Assembly (NCBI GenBank): GCA_964515405.1
Contig: CAZERD010000024.1
Location: 1 to 18,951, forward strand
DNA from: CAZERD01 sp964515405
GTDB lineage: Bacteria > Campylobacterota_A > Desulfurellia > Desulfurellales > CAZERD01
Direction: 5' to 3'
Length of the DNA: 18,951 bases
Part shown: positions 8,081 through 15,226 of the stretch, piece after piece
How positions within the stretch are numbered: position 1 is the first letter of the stretch
How the letters are laid out: each line of letters starts with the position of its first letter
The notes under the pieces: generated by a model
What the model was told of the DNA's origin: nothing
The model's database searches: none
What the model saw: the letters and a program-made list of their open reading frames with translations, nothing else
Program-made: the position numbers and the translations under genes

Positions 8081-9766
8081 CTACTCCAGAGAAAACCTGC
8101 TTACAGCATATCTTTGAAGGGGTCTCCACACAACCCTGTTTATAAAAACGACGCTTAAAGACATCACCACTATGCTTATAGCTAGTAAATGCAGCGTTCC
8201 CGCATTGGTGAAATTATTAATAAGGGCCCCGATGCCGATAGCCTTAAATATTTTACCTTTCACACTCATATACTCTGCTACTATACTTGCGTTCCAAGCT
8301 CCCCCAGCTGCCGTGATTATCCCCGTGACTAGATATGGAAAGATGACGGGTATATAAAGGCTAAACATCCTCTTCAACCCCCTAAGGCCAAACACCTCTG
8401 ATGCTTCCTCTAAATCCTTGGGTACGGTTGAGGTGCCAGCTATAACGTTAAACAAGACATACCACTGGGTGCCAAGCATCATTAGCAGAACGGAGGAGTA
8501 ATTGAGTTGTGGAAACATCATCACAAACCAGGGGTATATGAGCGGAGCTGGGAAGGATGCTAATATTTGGACTATGGGTTGCAGTTTTGATGATATCCTT
8601 CTGTTTTTGCCTATTGCAATGCCAACTGGTACAGTCCACAATACCGACAGGAATACACTCCCATAGACTCTAAGGGCGGTTATACCATCGCAGAAAAGTA
8701 TTTTCCCTATCTCATTTAGCTTTGCTCCATGTATCATTCGGTAAAATTCATATCCTGAGAGTACGACGACGATCAGTATAAAGCTATAAAAAAATGCCTC
8801 TGAGATATAATTCCTCTGAACGACTGGTTTCTCTGCTTTTATTTCCTTTTTTCTGCCCATTTTTATTATAGGACTGCTCTTGAACAGCATTTCTCTGAAG
8901 AATCTCGTAACATGGGAATTGATAAGTATATTAAGCACTATTGATCCTCTATCTTCCTGCGAATCTTCTTTTAGAGAAAACTTTGAAGACCATGCGACTA
9001 TTGGTCTCCAGAAAACAATATCTATGAATACTATCATTGAAACCATGGCTAGTATTCCATATATCTGTCCGGGTATATACCCTTTATCTATGGCCATAGC
9101 CATGTATGAGCCTATACCCGGTATGCTGTATGTTTTGTTACCAAGTGTGAAAGCTTCACAGACGGTGAGAAAGAACCAACCGCCTGCCATAGACATCATG
9201 CTGTTCCATACTAGTCCGGGCATAGCATATGGTACCTCAACGTTCCAAAATATGCCCCAGTTTGACATATTGTATATTCTTGCTGCTTCAATGAGCTCGG
9301 AAGGGACCGATTTTAGGGATTGGTAGAAGCTGAATGTCATGTTCCATACCTGGCCTGTGAATATCATTATTATAGATACAAGTTCGAGCCCTATCTCCGT
9401 ATGTGGAAAGAGGGATATAAGTGCCAGCATGAGTCCTGGTAGGAACCCGAGAACAGGAACGGATTGGAATATATCAAGGGTGGGTATTATTATTTTTTCG
9501 AGGTACTGATTCTTGGCAGCAGCGTAGCCTACAACGAGGGTAAAAACAAGTGAAAGTGCGTATGCTATAAACCCTCTTGACATGGAAAAGAAGGTGTATT
9601 CTATGAGATAGGCGGGGTTTAAGGATATATGAGCCTCAGGTACGAATGGGGCAGACCATCTTTTCGCGAGCACAATCATGAGAAACACAATGAGTAAGAG
9701 CACACTTATTACAGCTATATCATATATGGTAAACTTTTTAGGTACACCTACGTTCTGAGTGTTCAT
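8081..9766 (-). CDS. ABC transporter permease, two permease domains fused
   Basis: Inner-membrane channel of 561 residues made of two binding-protein-dependent permease domains in one chain. The first (about 15-265) and second (about 325-555) each hold several hydrophobic spans, and each carries the cytoplasmic coupling loop: EAARIYNMSNWGIFWNVEVP in the first, and EEASEVFGLRG followed by IPVIFPYLVTG in the second. A charged linker (about 265-320) joins them. The type resembles NitT/TauT (nitrate, sulfonate, taurine) permeases. An in-frame ATG lies at 9778, but AGAGG (9771-9775) favours 9766. Either start lies inside the end of the HD-domain gene, so the two are translationally coupled. Transported compound unknown. 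Confidence 0.9.
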   Translation of the reverse strand: MNTQNVGVPKKFTIYDIAVISVLLLIVFLMIVLAKRWSAPFVPEAHISLNPAYLIEYTFFSMSRGFIAYALSLVFTLVVGYAAAKNQYLEKIIIPTLDIFQSVPVLGFLPGLMLALISLFPHTEIGLELVSIIMIFTGQVWNMTFSFYQSLKSVPSELIEAARIYNMSNWGIFWNVEVPYAMPGLVWNSMMSMAGGWFFLTVCEAFTLGNKTYSIPGIGSYMAMAIDKGYIPGQIYGILAMVSMIVFIDIVFWRPIVAWSSKFSLKEDSQEDRGSIVLNILINSHVTRFFREMLFKSSPIIKMGRKKEIKAEKPVVQRNYISEAFFYSFILIVVVLSGYEFYRMIHGAKLNEIGKILFCDGITALRVYGSVFLSVLWTVPVGIAIGKNRRISSKLQPIVQILASFPAPLIYPWFVMMFPQLNYSSVLLMMLGTQWYVLFNVIAGTSTVPKDLEEASEVFGLRGLKRMFSLYIPVIFPYLVTGIITAAGGAWNASIVAEYMSVKGKIFKAIGIGALINNFTNAGTLHLLAISIVVMSLSVVFINRVVWRPLQRYAVSRFSLE

Positions 9767-10538
9767 TAATCCTCTCATTTATATACCCTTTTACTTTGTT
9801 TATAATTCCTTCAATACTCTCAACTTCCTGAAGGGAAGCCTTTATTCTTTCCAAATAGTTCCTTTCTTTGAAGATGTTTATGGTTATGTTAAAATTCATG
9901 TCATGCACCCAGGAGATATACAGCAACTTCAGGTCGTTCAGTTTTTTTACATGCTTTGCGGATACTACACGCCCACTTAGGATGTCTTTAACGGCTTTTT
10001 CTGAAATGCCCGGTTTATTGGGTAGACCCAGTTCCACAAATGTGTTTTCGTCTCTGCTCTCGTAGTGTTCCAATACAACCCTTAGAATGTCAAGCTTATC
10101 TGCATCTCGCACCACTTTAAGCACGCACATTTTGTCGCCATGGTATTGTAGTGGGAGGCCGGGTTTATTATGATGTTTTACGGTGAACCGCACGATTTCC
10201 TTCTCATAAGCGTTTAATCCGCTTAGTATATTTTCTTCCTCAAGAAGTACTACTCCAATATCGCCATGATCAACGGAAATCTCATCTATGAACGTACCGT
10301 ATTTCTCAAACTGCATAAACCTCCCTATGTCGTGAAGTATAGCAGATATGCCGATCAGCCATAGCACTTCTTCACATACATTTAAGGTTCTACCTATGCG
10401 CATAGCGTTGTTGCATACAGCCATTGAGTGTTTTATTTTGAGTTTTATTCCACCTGATACACCAGTATCCCCTGCAAATCTGTCTGTGTACGAAAGGAAC
10501 TTATCCCGTATTCTTTTAAAGACTCTTCTATCAGCCAT
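9738..10538 (-). CDS. HD-domain protein, putative metal-dependent phosphohydrolase
   Basis: Predicted soluble protein of 266 residues with a full HD metal site: His37 (IKHSM), His69-Asp70 (LHDIGRF), His91 (DHGDIG), His122-His123 (KHHNK) and Asp145/Asp147 (RDADKLD). HD proteins of this size usually hydrolyse nucleotides or signalling nucleotides, but the substrate is unknown here. Longer in-frame starts exist (TTG at 10610, ATG at 10565); 10538 is chosen because AGGGG lies 5 nt upstream, it gives the usual short lead to the first histidine, and a candidate -10 overlaps the 10565 ATG. It heads a minus-strand operon, and its last 29 nt overlap the permease gene, suggesting a tie to transport or its control. 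It is divergent from the FAD dehydrogenase gene. Confidence 0.85.
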   Translation of the reverse strand: MADRRVFKRIRDKFLSYTDRFAGDTGVSGGIKLKIKHSMAVCNNAMRIGRTLNVCEEVLWLIGISAILHDIGRFMQFEKYGTFIDEISVDHGDIGVVLLEEENILSGLNAYEKEIVRFTVKHHNKPGLPLQYHGDKMCVLKVVRDADKLDILRVVLEHYESRDENTFVELGLPNKPGISEKAVKDILSGRVVSAKHVKKLNDLKLLYISWVHDMNFNITINIFKERNYLERIKASLQEVESIEGIINKVKGYINERINEHSERRCT

Positions 10539-10563
10539 AAAAACCCCTACGAACAACTCATCC

Positions 10564-10591
10564 ATAATACTCACATGGGAATCAAATGCAA
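10564..10591 (-). promoter_or_regulatory. Possible promoter of the HD / ABC transporter / manC operon
   Basis: Minus strand: -10 TATTAT (10564-10569) with a weak -35 TTGCAT (10586-10591) 16 bp upstream. A start near 10557 would leave ATG 10538 as the first usable codon. Weak -35, so tentative. Confidence 0.3.
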
Positions 10592-10603
10592 CATGGAATT
10601 TTA

Positions 10604-10633
10604 TTGACAAACCTTTCTATGCCACCGTATCAT
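10604..10633 (+). promoter_or_regulatory. Sigma-70-like promoter of the FAD dehydrogenase gene
   Basis: Perfect -35 TTGACA (10604-10609), an 18-bp spacer, and -10 TATCAT (10628-10633). The expected start near 10640 gives a very short leader of about 9 nt that begins at the GGGGGTG ribosome site before ATG 10649. Confidence 0.6.
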
Positions 10634-10648
10634 CGAAATGGGGGTGTT

Positions 10649-12010
10649 ATGAATGTAGCCATTGTAGGTGCAGGGAGTGCAGGGCTGTTTGCCGCTTATA
10701 AGCTTAAAGACATCAATGGTATAAGTGTGGATATATTTGAGATGGGAAAATCAATAGACAAGAGGAGTAGAAAGGAAATACTCTCAGGTTTCGGCGGAGC
10801 TGGAGCATTCTCTGATGGTAAGTTAACGTTAAGTGAACATGTGGGTGGGTGGTTGCATGAGATAGTGGGTATAGAGAAGGTTAAGTCAGCCATCAAGAAT
10901 GTGGATTTTTTATGGAGCAGGTTAAGTGGAGTAACGACGGTTGCTACCACTGGCGATTATGAGAGAATAAAGGAAATAGAATATAGATGTAGTTTGCACA
11001 AATTAAGACTGGTAGCAGCTAAGTACAAGCATCTTGGCACAGACAATTCGAGCCTGGCAGTGAAAAGAATGTACGAGGAACTTAAGAAATCTAATAACAT
11101 AAACATCTTTTGCGAAACCCGGGTTGAGGATCTAATAGTGAGGGACGACAGAGTTGAAGGTGTCGTTTTGCATAACGGTGATAGAATACCTTATGATGTT
11201 GTTGTGCTTGCTGTAGGTAGGATTGGAAATTCATGGATGCAGCAGATTTCGTCAAAATACAGTATCTCGTACGATATGAATCCTATAGATATAGGTGTCA
11301 GGGTAGAAGTAAATAGAGAAGTTACAGATCCATTCACTAATTATCTTTATGAATTCAAAATTCTATATCTCACAAGCGAATTTGAGGATAATGTAAGAAC
11401 CTTCTGTGTAAATCCGGGTGGATTTGTAACCATAGAGACGAACCAAAACAATCTTCACACGGTTAATGGTCACTCTTATAAAGAAAAAAAGAGCGAGAAT
11501 ACCAACTTTGCTCTTTTAGTATCAACAAAGTTTACTGAACCTTTCAAGGATCCTGTGAGATACGGGGAGTATATAGCCTATCTTGCTAACATGCTTGGTG
11601 GAGGGAGTGTCATAGTTCAGAGGTTTGGGGATCTAACCAGGGGAAGGAGATCAACCCACAAGCGAATAGAGAAGAATTTTGTTAGGCCTACCTTGTCCTC
11701 TGCTATGCCAGGTGACTTGTCATTTATATTACCCTATAGATATATAGCGGATATAAAGGAAACCATATACCAGTTGGATAAAGTCATGCCTGGGCTTGCT
11801 GATCCGAATACGCTACTTTATGGGGTAGAAGCCAAGTTTTACTCTCTGCGCGTAAACGTGGACGAAAAAATGAGATCTAAAAACCTGCAAAACCTTTACT
11901 GCATAGGAGACGGAGCGGGTATAACAAGAAGCATTGTACATGCCTCCGTCTCCGGTTTGGTAGCAGCCGAGGACATCATCAGACGCCTAAAATCACATGA
12001 GAAGCCTTGA
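10649..12010 (+). CDS. FAD-dependent dehydrogenase, COG2509 type, function unknown
   Basis: Uncharacterised flavoprotein of 453 residues. The N-terminus is a Rossmann dinucleotide fold, AIVGAGSAG (4-12, GxGxxG), followed by the family hallmark SGFGGAGAFSDGKL (46-59). VVVLAVGRIGNSW is the second FAD-fold segment, and the C-terminal YCIGDGAGITRS with HASVSGLVAAEDI closes the FAD site, as in geranylgeranyl-reductase and BFD-like flavoproteins. The physiological substrate is not known for this family. An in-frame ATG at 10586 was rejected: it overlaps the promoter, and the Rossmann strand begins right after Met 10649, which has GGGGGTG upstream. It is a single-gene unit. Its 3' end overlaps the convergent modE gene by 32 bp. 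Confidence 0.85.
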   Translation: MNVAIVGAGSAGLFAAYKLKDINGISVDIFEMGKSIDKRSRKEILSGFGGAGAFSDGKLTLSEHVGGWLHEIVGIEKVKSAIKNVDFLWSRLSGVTTVATTGDYERIKEIEYRCSLHKLRLVAAKYKHLGTDNSSLAVKRMYEELKKSNNINIFCETRVEDLIVRDDRVEGVVLHNGDRIPYDVVVLAVGRIGNSWMQQISSKYSISYDMNPIDIGVRVEVNREVTDPFTNYLYEFKILYLTSEFEDNVRTFCVNPGGFVTIETNQNNLHTVNGHSYKEKKSENTNFALLVSTKFTEPFKDPVRYGEYIAYLANMLGGGSVIVQRFGDLTRGRRSTHKRIEKNFVRPTLSSAMPGDLSFILPYRYIADIKETIYQLDKVMPGLADPNTLLYGVEAKFYSLRVNVDEKMRSKNLQNLYCIGDGAGITRSIVHASVSGLVAAEDIIRRLKSHEKP

Positions 12011-12740
12011 ATATAGCTAAAACCTCATCACCCTCGGTCAGTGACAACTCTTTCTGGGATTCGTTAGTTATAATAGCTGTTAACTCAAGCCCTTTTTTTG
12101 TCTTCATGTTTACTTCGCTGTTTACTGCGCCGACTTTTACATTGGTGACGGTAGCAGGGATTACATTCCTTGCACTGAGTTTTACTTTTCTGTCTTTTGA
12201 TACTATTATCCACGGAGCTTTTATAAGTGCATAGCATTCACTACCCACTTCTATGCCAAGTGTCTCCAAGCTCTCAGTTGTTAGCAAAGAACAAATAATT
12301 TCACCACCGTCCGTCTCTACACTTACTGAGCTTACTATTTCTCCTTTTTTTACACGGTTTACCCTCCCGAATATTTGGTTTCTTGCACTTGTTCTCACTG
12401 CTACCCTCCTTAGGAACTGTATGACTTCCTTGAGTTTTCTCTCTCCGAACTCTCCGATTATTCTGTTTATCTCTATCTTCAAAGCTTCCATAACTTCAAG
12501 TGCTATTTTACCGGAGTCAGAAAGCGTTGTTCCACCTCCTGTTTTTCCACCTGTTTTAGTGATAACCATCGGTTCTTTAAATACTTTGTTTATTCTGTTA
12601 ACATACTCCCAGGCTGTCCTGTAGGTGACTCCCACCGTCTGAGCGGCCTTGGAAATCGAGCCTGATACTTTAACAGCGCGGAGTAATTCGAATTCCTTAC
12701 TGTTTGAGGTTATGAGTTTCAACAGTTTCTCTTCATTCAC
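11979..12740 (-). CDS. modE: Molybdate/tungstate-responsive regulator ModE
   Basis: DNA-binding regulator that senses molybdate or tungstate and usually represses its transport genes. The N-terminal 100 residues or so are a LysR-like winged helix (SGSISKAAQTVGVTYRTAWEYVNRIN, wing at KTGGKTGGGTTLSDSG). After SARNQIFG come two tandem TOBE/Mop domains (about 115-185 and 187-253), the oxyanion-binding module of full-length ModE. About 253 residues, normal for the family. GTG at 12749 is in frame, but it lies inside the AGAGGTG ribosome site that serves the second GTG at 12740, so 12740 is preferred. It is the third gene of modA-modD-modE, so it probably controls its own operon through a site near 14370. 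Confidence 0.92.
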   Translation of the reverse strand: MNEEKLLKLITSNSKEFELLRAVKVSGSISKAAQTVGVTYRTAWEYVNRINKVFKEPMVITKTGGKTGGGTTLSDSGKIALEVMEALKIEINRIIGEFGERKLKEVIQFLRRVAVRTSARNQIFGRVNRVKKGEIVSSVSVETDGGEIICSLLTTESLETLGIEVGSECYALIKAPWIIVSKDRKVKLSARNVIPATVTNVKVGAVNSEVNMKTKKGLELTAIITNESQKELSLTEGDEVLAIFKASHVILGV

Positions 12741-12751
12741 GCGATTCACCT

Positions 12752-13543
12752 CTAGTCAACCGTTGTTCTTTCTATCTCCGTGGTGAAATCAAGGGGTTTT
12801 ATATAGTATAAAGAGCTTGTAACCACAACATCCGATACCTCTGAATAATCCCCTATGTTCTCCTCTGTAATGTTTCCAGAAACGGAGATGCATAATCTGG
12901 GGTTCTCATCCCTAAGTTGGGGTACAAGAGCCCTCAGCGTTTCAAGTGTGAAGTGGTCAAGTTGCAGCTCATCTACTACAGACGCGTAGAGCAGAGCTTC
13001 TTCCTCATTTCTTGGTTCAAGTTTTATTCTTTTTGTACCCTTTAGGCGTGGTAACTTCTTGAGTACAGAGAGATGATTTTGTGTTATCAAGATAGAATCG
13101 CTTAGTGAATTTCTATGACATGCACCGCCTCCTATTCTCACGGCTTTTTGCTCAAAGTATCTCATACCTGGATGCGTTTTTCTCGTTGATGAGATGATGA
13201 TACTTGGATTTTTGGATCTCGCTTTATTTACCATTCTTCTTGTTTTTGTAGCGATTGCACACGTTATGGATAGGAAGGTTTGGGAAACTCTCCAAACCTT
13301 GAATAGCGCCTTCAGATCCCCTCTAATTTCAAGCAGTATTTCACCCTCTTTAAATTCGCAACCATTACAGACTGATTGAATTGTCTCGATATTACAGCGA
13401 CTGTAAAATCCTTGTAGATCATCTATACAGGCCATAACACCCCTGCTTCTTGAAACAATCCTCATTTCTCCCGTGCCTGATATGCGCAATAGTTCAGTCG
13501 TTTCATCTTCGTAGGGACAGTCTTCAATAAAGTAAAAGTCCAT
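12752..13543 (-). CDS. modD: ModD, quinolinate phosphoribosyltransferase-like molybdenum protein
   Basis: Homologue of nicotinate-nucleotide pyrophosphorylase (NadC) that travels with molybdate transport genes; its true reaction is not established. About 263 residues. The start MDFYFIEDCPYEDETTELL resembles the family's N-terminus. The phosphoribosyltransferase core shows STRKTHPGMRYFEQKAV, GGGACHRNSLSDSILITQNH and a late VVVTSSLYYIKPLDF typical of ModD rather than NadC. No nadA or nadB lies nearby, which favours ModD. A longer frame from 13585 overlaps modA and adds 14 residues without family resemblance, so 13543 is preferred, although its ribosome site (GGGA) is weak. modE follows about 11 bp after its stop; modA ends 17 bp upstream. 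Confidence 0.87.
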   Translation of the reverse strand: MDFYFIEDCPYEDETTELLRISGTGEMRIVSRSRGVMACIDDLQGFYSRCNIETIQSVCNGCEFKEGEILLEIRGDLKALFKVWRVSQTFLSITCAIATKTRRMVNKARSKNPSIIISSTRKTHPGMRYFEQKAVRIGGGACHRNSLSDSILITQNHLSVLKKLPRLKGTKRIKLEPRNEEEALLYASVVDELQLDHFTLETLRALVPQLRDENPRLCISVSGNITEENIGDYSEVSDVVVTSSLYYIKPLDFTTEIERTTVD

Positions 13544-13560
13544 TATCCCAAGTGTAGGTG

Positions 13561-14349
13561 TTATTTGCAAGGTTTGAACCCCCATTTCTCCCAGATATGT
13601 ATGGACCTGCTTTCTGAGACAAATCTATTAAATGCTTTCGCCGCGTTGATATGACCGTCCTTCTTCGCACATACTGTTACAGCTGTTGGAATTGTCTTTA
13701 TCAAATTCTGCCTCTTCGGTATTTCTATTATCTTCATCTTTTTCCTTGATTTAGCCCACTTCGTAGCATCCTCCCAAACTATTGCTGCTTCAACTTCACC
13801 GGTTGCCACATACATTAGCAGCTGGTTAACCGTGGGTGCGTATACAATCACATTTTTCTTAACTCCCTTCAGCAGCCTGTTCTTTCTGAATATTTTCATG
13901 GAAACCCTTCCTATAGCACATGCTCTTGGATCACCGAGGGCTACCTTGACACCTGGTTTAGCAAGGTCCTTCAGGGAACGTATATGGGCTGGATTTGAAT
14001 AAGGCACGGCTATCACCGGGACGTGTAGGACCATTTTCCTCACCGTACCACGCAGTATATAGCCTCTGCTCATAGCATCTTTGGTATACTTGTAAGCACC
14101 AGGTATAAATACATCGCAGGAGCATACAGTTTCAAGTATGCCAAATATTTCCCCGCTGCCTCCGTAGTGTACCTGCACATTAACCCCTGTTTTCTTCTTA
14201 AACTCAGATATTATTTGATTCAGAGGCTTCATCAGTCCAGCTCCTGAACATACAAGCAATATCTTGCCGTTGAGTCCCCCTCCAATGGCATCAACAGATA
14301 GAGAGAATGATAACATGATCAAGGTAAACAAAAGTAGCATCCTCTTCAT
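13561..14349 (-). CDS. modA: Molybdate/tungstate-binding protein ModA
   Basis: Extracytoplasmic solute-binding protein that captures molybdate or tungstate. Of 262 residues, the first 20 or so are a signal peptide (MKRM, then a leucine-rich core, SLSVDA). It has no lipobox, so it is probably a soluble secreted protein. The mature part shows VCSGAGLMKPLNQI, VHYGGSGEIFG, CDVFIPGAY, ALGDPRACAIG, PTVNQLLMY and AAIVWEDATKW, a pattern typical of a ModA subgroup of family 1 binding proteins. The start is supported by GGAGG 6 nt before ATG 14349 and by the promoter at 14380-14407. Unusually, neither a modB permease nor a modC ATPase lies beside it; modD and modE follow instead. Confidence 0.9.
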   Translation of the reverse strand: MKRMLLLFTLIMLSFSLSVDAIGGGLNGKILLVCSGAGLMKPLNQIISEFKKKTGVNVQVHYGGSGEIFGILETVCSCDVFIPGAYKYTKDAMSRGYILRGTVRKMVLHVPVIAVPYSNPAHIRSLKDLAKPGVKVALGDPRACAIGRVSMKIFRKNRLLKGVKKNVIVYAPTVNQLLMYVATGEVEAAIVWEDATKWAKSRKKMKIIEIPKRQNLIKTIPTAVTVCAKKDGHINAAKAFNRFVSESRSIHIWEKWGFKPCK

Positions 14350-14363
14350 CCCTCACCTCCCCC

Positions 14364-14394
14364 ATAGTGATATGAAATCATATTACATAACGAT
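14364..14394. promoter_or_regulatory. Candidate ModE operator with palindrome at the modA promoter
   Basis: Contains a perfect inverted repeat ATATGA-AA-TCATAT (14370-14383) that overlaps the modA -10. Adjacent TACATAACGAT (14384-14394) resembles, from memory, one half of the E. coli ModE box; ATAGTGATATG (14364-14374) is an imperfect opposing half, but the 9-bp spacing is longer than the 6-7 bp I recall. Position over the -10 fits repression. Confidence 0.4.
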
Positions 14395-14407
14395 TTTAAA
14401 TAGTCAA
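14380..14407 (-). promoter_or_regulatory. Sigma-70-like promoter of modA-modD-modE
   Basis: Minus strand: -35 TTGACT (14402-14407), a 16-bp spacer, and -10 TAATAT (14380-14385). It lies about 30 bp ahead of ATG 14349 and is overlapped by a palindrome at 14370-14383. Confidence 0.5.
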
Positions 14408-14416
14408 GAAATACCT

Positions 14417-14445
14417 TTGACATGGGATTAGGATTGTGTAAGAAT
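14417..14445 (+). promoter_or_regulatory. Possible promoter of the NRDE gene
   Basis: Perfect -35 TTGACA (14417-14422), a 17-bp spacer and a poor -10 AAGAAT (14440-14445). Transcription would start almost at ATG 14453, and no Shine-Dalgarno is visible, so a leaderless message is possible. Confidence 0.35.
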
Positions 14446-14452
14446 CCCCCCA

Positions 14453-15226
14453 ATGTGCATAGTTGCTGTAGCCTATAAGGTGCATGCAGATTATAAGCTG
14501 GTTTTAGCCGCCAACAGAGATGAAAAGAAGGAGCGTGCGAGTTTGCCTATGCATTGGTTAGAGGAACATCCGGGGGTGCTTTCAGGGATTGATGAGGAGT
14601 CTGGTGGAACATGGATGGGCATAACCCGCACTGGAAGGCTGGCGTGCATAACGAATTTTAGAATCCCAAAGCCAAGAGATAATTCTTTGAGATCACGTGG
14701 GTTTATCGTGAAGGATTACCTCATAGGCTGTATTGAACCCTCAGAATTCTTGGAAACGCTAAGCAATGCCTCTGTTTTGTATAACCCTTTCAGTATTATA
14801 TTTGGATACCCAGATGATCTCTACTACTTTTCGAGCCCTGTTTCCGAGGGAACAACAATAAGTAAGGGAATACATGTGTTGAGTAATACCTATCTTGATG
14901 CACCCTGGCCCAAATCCGAAAGAATGAAAGCTGTTATGGAGTATGGACTCATGTTTTCAGGCAATGAACTCATAAGGCTTCTACTTAGTGCTCTCCAGGA
15001 TAGAGTACCTGCTCTGGATGTGCTACTACCTCATACGGGAGTGGAGAGAGCTCTTGAGAGATTGCTATCGCCCGTATTTGTCAATGCGCCTGGATACGGT
15101 ACTGTTTCTTCCACATTGCTACTTGTGGACTGGTATAACAATGTAACGGTATTATATATAAAATATGAGTCCCCTTCGGTTCGTTCTTTTTTCAGGTTTA
15201 GAATAGAGAGAAGTAAATCCATTTAA
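14453..15226 (+). CDS. NRDE family (TANGO2-like) protein
   Basis: Protein of 257 residues named after the Asn-Arg-Asp-Glu motif, seen here as AANRDE (19-24). Other family marks are the N-terminal MCIVA with Cys2, which is conserved and in the position of an Ntn-hydrolase nucleophile, then EESGGTWMGI, ITNFR and LSNTYLDAPWPKSERMK. The eukaryotic relative TANGO2 is linked to heme or acyl-lipid handling, but the bacterial role is unknown. The start is firm because Cys2 is required by the family, even though there is no visible ribosome site. It is a single gene between two minus-strand units; its stop overlaps that of the convergent DUF2202 gene by 4 nt. Confidence 0.9.
   Translation: MCIVAVAYKVHADYKLVLAANRDEKKERASLPMHWLEEHPGVLSGIDEESGGTWMGITRTGRLACITNFRIPKPRDNSLRSRGFIVKDYLIGCIEPSEFLETLSNASVLYNPFSIIFGYPDDLYYFSSPVSEGTTISKGIHVLSNTYLDAPWPKSERMKAVMEYGLMFSGNELIRLLLSALQDRVPALDVLLPHTGVERALERLLSPVFVNAPGYGTVSSTLLLVDWYNNVTVLYIKYESPSVRSFFRFRIERSKSI

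Noticed and set aside
10539..10610. Longer N-terminus of the HD protein from TTG 10610
   Set aside because: It would overlap both divergent promoter elements, lacks a ribosome site, and adds residues with no family resemblance.
12752..13585. NadC (NAD biosynthesis) as the identity of the phosphoribosyltransferase-like gene
   Set aside because: It lies between modA and modE, and its C-terminal segment fits ModD better; no nadA or nadB is nearby.
14350..14385. Molybdenum-cofactor or other riboswitch in the modA leader
   Set aside because: The leader from the predicted start to ATG is only about 25-30 nt, far too short for a riboswitch fold.
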